Part shown: positions 14,548 through 15,429 of the stretch, piece by piece
How positions within the stretch are numbered: the stretch's first letter is position 1
Layout of the letters: each line of letters starts with the position of its first letter
Assembly (NCBI GenBank): GCA_028289745.1
Contig: JANQOD010000187.1
Coordinates: 1-15,429, forward strand
DNA: 15,429 nucleotides
Direction: 5' to 3'
Origin: Allomuricauda sp.
GTDB taxonomy: Bacteria > Bacteroidota > Bacteroidia > Flavobacteriales > Flavobacteriaceae
Program-made: the position numbers and the translations under genes
Notes under the pieces: model-generated
Told to the model about the DNA's origin: nothing
The model's database searches: none
Seen by the model: only the letters and a program-made list of their open reading frames with translations

Positions 14548-15429
14548 ATGAAGGATTTATTTGATAGAATCATTGAAAACAAAGGTCCGTTGGGTAAATG
14601 GGCCTCACAGGCCGAGGGGTATTTCGTGTTTCCAAAGTTGGAAGGCCCCATATCAAATAGAATGAAATTTCAAGGCAAGGAAGTGATTACATGGAGTATC
14701 AACGACTACTTGGGCCTTGCCAATCTACCTGAAATCAAAAAAGTAGATTCAGAAGCCGCTTTGGAACATGGCGCTGCCTATCCGATGGGTGCCCGTATGA
14801 TGAGTGGCCATACCGATTACCATGAACAGTTGGAGCGGGAACTGGCAAAATTTGTCAAAAAAGAGGCTTCCTACCTTTTGAATTTTGGCTATCAGGGCTT
14901 TATGTCGGTTATCGACTCACTGGTGACCAAAGATGATATCATCGTATATGATGTAGATGCACACGCATGCATCATAGATGGGGTGCGACTGCACATGGGC
15001 AAGCGTTTTACTTTCAAACATAATGACGCTGAAAGCTTGGAGAAAAACCTGGAAAGGGCCACAAAACTGGCTGAACAGACCGGTGGTGGCATTTTAGTGA
15101 TCTCTGAGGGTGTTTTTGGTATGCGCGGTGAGCAGGGTATCTTGAAAGAAATCGTGGCCCTAAAGAAAAAGTACAAGTTTCGGTTGTTGGTCGATGATGC
15201 ACACGGTTTTGGTACTTTGGGCAAAACGGGCGCCGGTGCAGGTGAAGAGCAAGGCGTTCAAGACGATATCGATGTGTATTTGGCCACTTTTGCCAAGTCG
15301 ATGGCAGGTATCGGGGCTTTTGTTGCCGCAGACAAGGAAATCATCGATTATCTAAAATACAACATGCGTTCGCAAATGTTTGCAAAATCACTTCCCATGG
15401 TTTTTGTAAAGGGCGCCTTGAAGCGTTTG
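14548..15429 (+). CDS. capB: Alpha-oxoamine synthase family acyltransferase (partial), probable cysteate fatty acyltransferase; SPT-like
   Basis: 294 codons are present and the frame is open at the window end; family members are about 400 residues, so roughly a quarter is missing. Fold-type I PLP enzyme of the AONS/KBL/SPT group, which condenses an amino acid with an acyl thioester and loses CO2. Visible sites are the ring-stacking H139 (DAHACIIDG), D216 and H219 (DDAHGFGTLG), and the Schiff-base lysine K250 (TFAKSMAGIGA). The start MKDLFDRIIENKGPLG and the EGYFVFPKLEGPI segment resemble Bacteroidota SPT-like proteins rather than BioF or Kbl. With a CBS-like gene just upstream, the likely substrate is cysteate, giving 3-ketocapnine; serine (sphingolipids) is the alternative, and the residues seen do not decide it. 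Own consensus promoter; ATG at 14548. Confidence 0.72.
   Translation, partial: MKDLFDRIIENKGPLGKWASQAEGYFVFPKLEGPISNRMKFQGKEVITWSINDYLGLANLPEIKKVDSEAALEHGAAYPMGARMMSGHTDYHEQLERELAKFVKKEASYLLNFGYQGFMSVIDSLVTKDDIIVYDVDAHACIIDGVRLHMGKRFTFKHNDAESLEKNLERATKLAEQTGGGILVISEGVFGMRGEQGILKEIVALKKKYKFRLLVDDAHGFGTLGKTGAGAGEEQGVQDDIDVYLATFAKSMAGIGAFVAADKEIIDYLKYNMRSQMFAKSLPMVFVKGALKRL

Noticed and set aside
1..15429. Mobile element, CRISPR array, prophage or defence island
   Set aside because: No transposase, integrase, direct-repeat array, nuclease or toxin-like gene was seen; all genes look like vertically inherited flavobacterial genes.

Overview
This window looks like ordinary chromosome of a marine-type member of the Flavobacteriaceae (Bacteroidota). 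The evidence is the protein families (a TonB-dependent receptor with OMP_b-brl_3-type barrel, a DUF5117-type zinc metalloprotease, a flavobacterial coiled-coil membrane protein), the near absence of Shine-Dalgarno sequences before genes, and repeated matches to the Bacteroidota promoter TTTG-N19-21-TAnnTTTG. No tRNA, rRNA, insertion sequence, CRISPR array or phage gene was seen.

Layout. Left part (1-2726): a coiled-coil membrane protein (+), a two-way terminator, class II fumarase fumC (-), then a 58-residue membrane protein (+) with its own promoter and a second two-way terminator. Centre left (2730-6861): three minus-strand genes. prfB (release factor 2) carries a canonical programmed +1 frameshift. 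Downstream of it a small secreted lysine-rich protein and a TonB-dependent receptor form a tight two-gene unit. Centre right (6944-10419): a secreted zinc metalloprotease followed by L-threonine aldolase, which ends tail-to-tail with, and overlaps, a DUF1508/YegP-like gene. The latter follows ybaB on the minus strand. Right part (11154-15429): an oligopeptidase B-like S9 peptidase with a lipoprotein signal, a cystathionine-beta-synthase-like PLP enzyme, and an alpha-oxoamine synthase cut by the window end.

The most interesting unit is the last pair. A CBS-like enzyme next to an SPT-like alpha-oxoamine synthase is what is expected of cysteate synthase (CapA) and cysteate fatty acyltransferase (CapB), the first two steps of capnine-type sulfonolipid synthesis, a lipid linked to gliding in Bacteroidota. 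The two genes are separated by a clear terminator. The second has its own consensus promoter, whose -33 element lies inside a 24-bp near-palindrome that could be an operator. The assignment is inferred from family resemblance and adjacency; sphingolipid synthesis (serine palmitoyltransferase) is the main alternative.

Most other genes are housekeeping: TCA cycle (fumC), translation termination (prfB), nucleoid (ybaB), amino acid metabolism (ltaE) and cell-envelope proteolysis.
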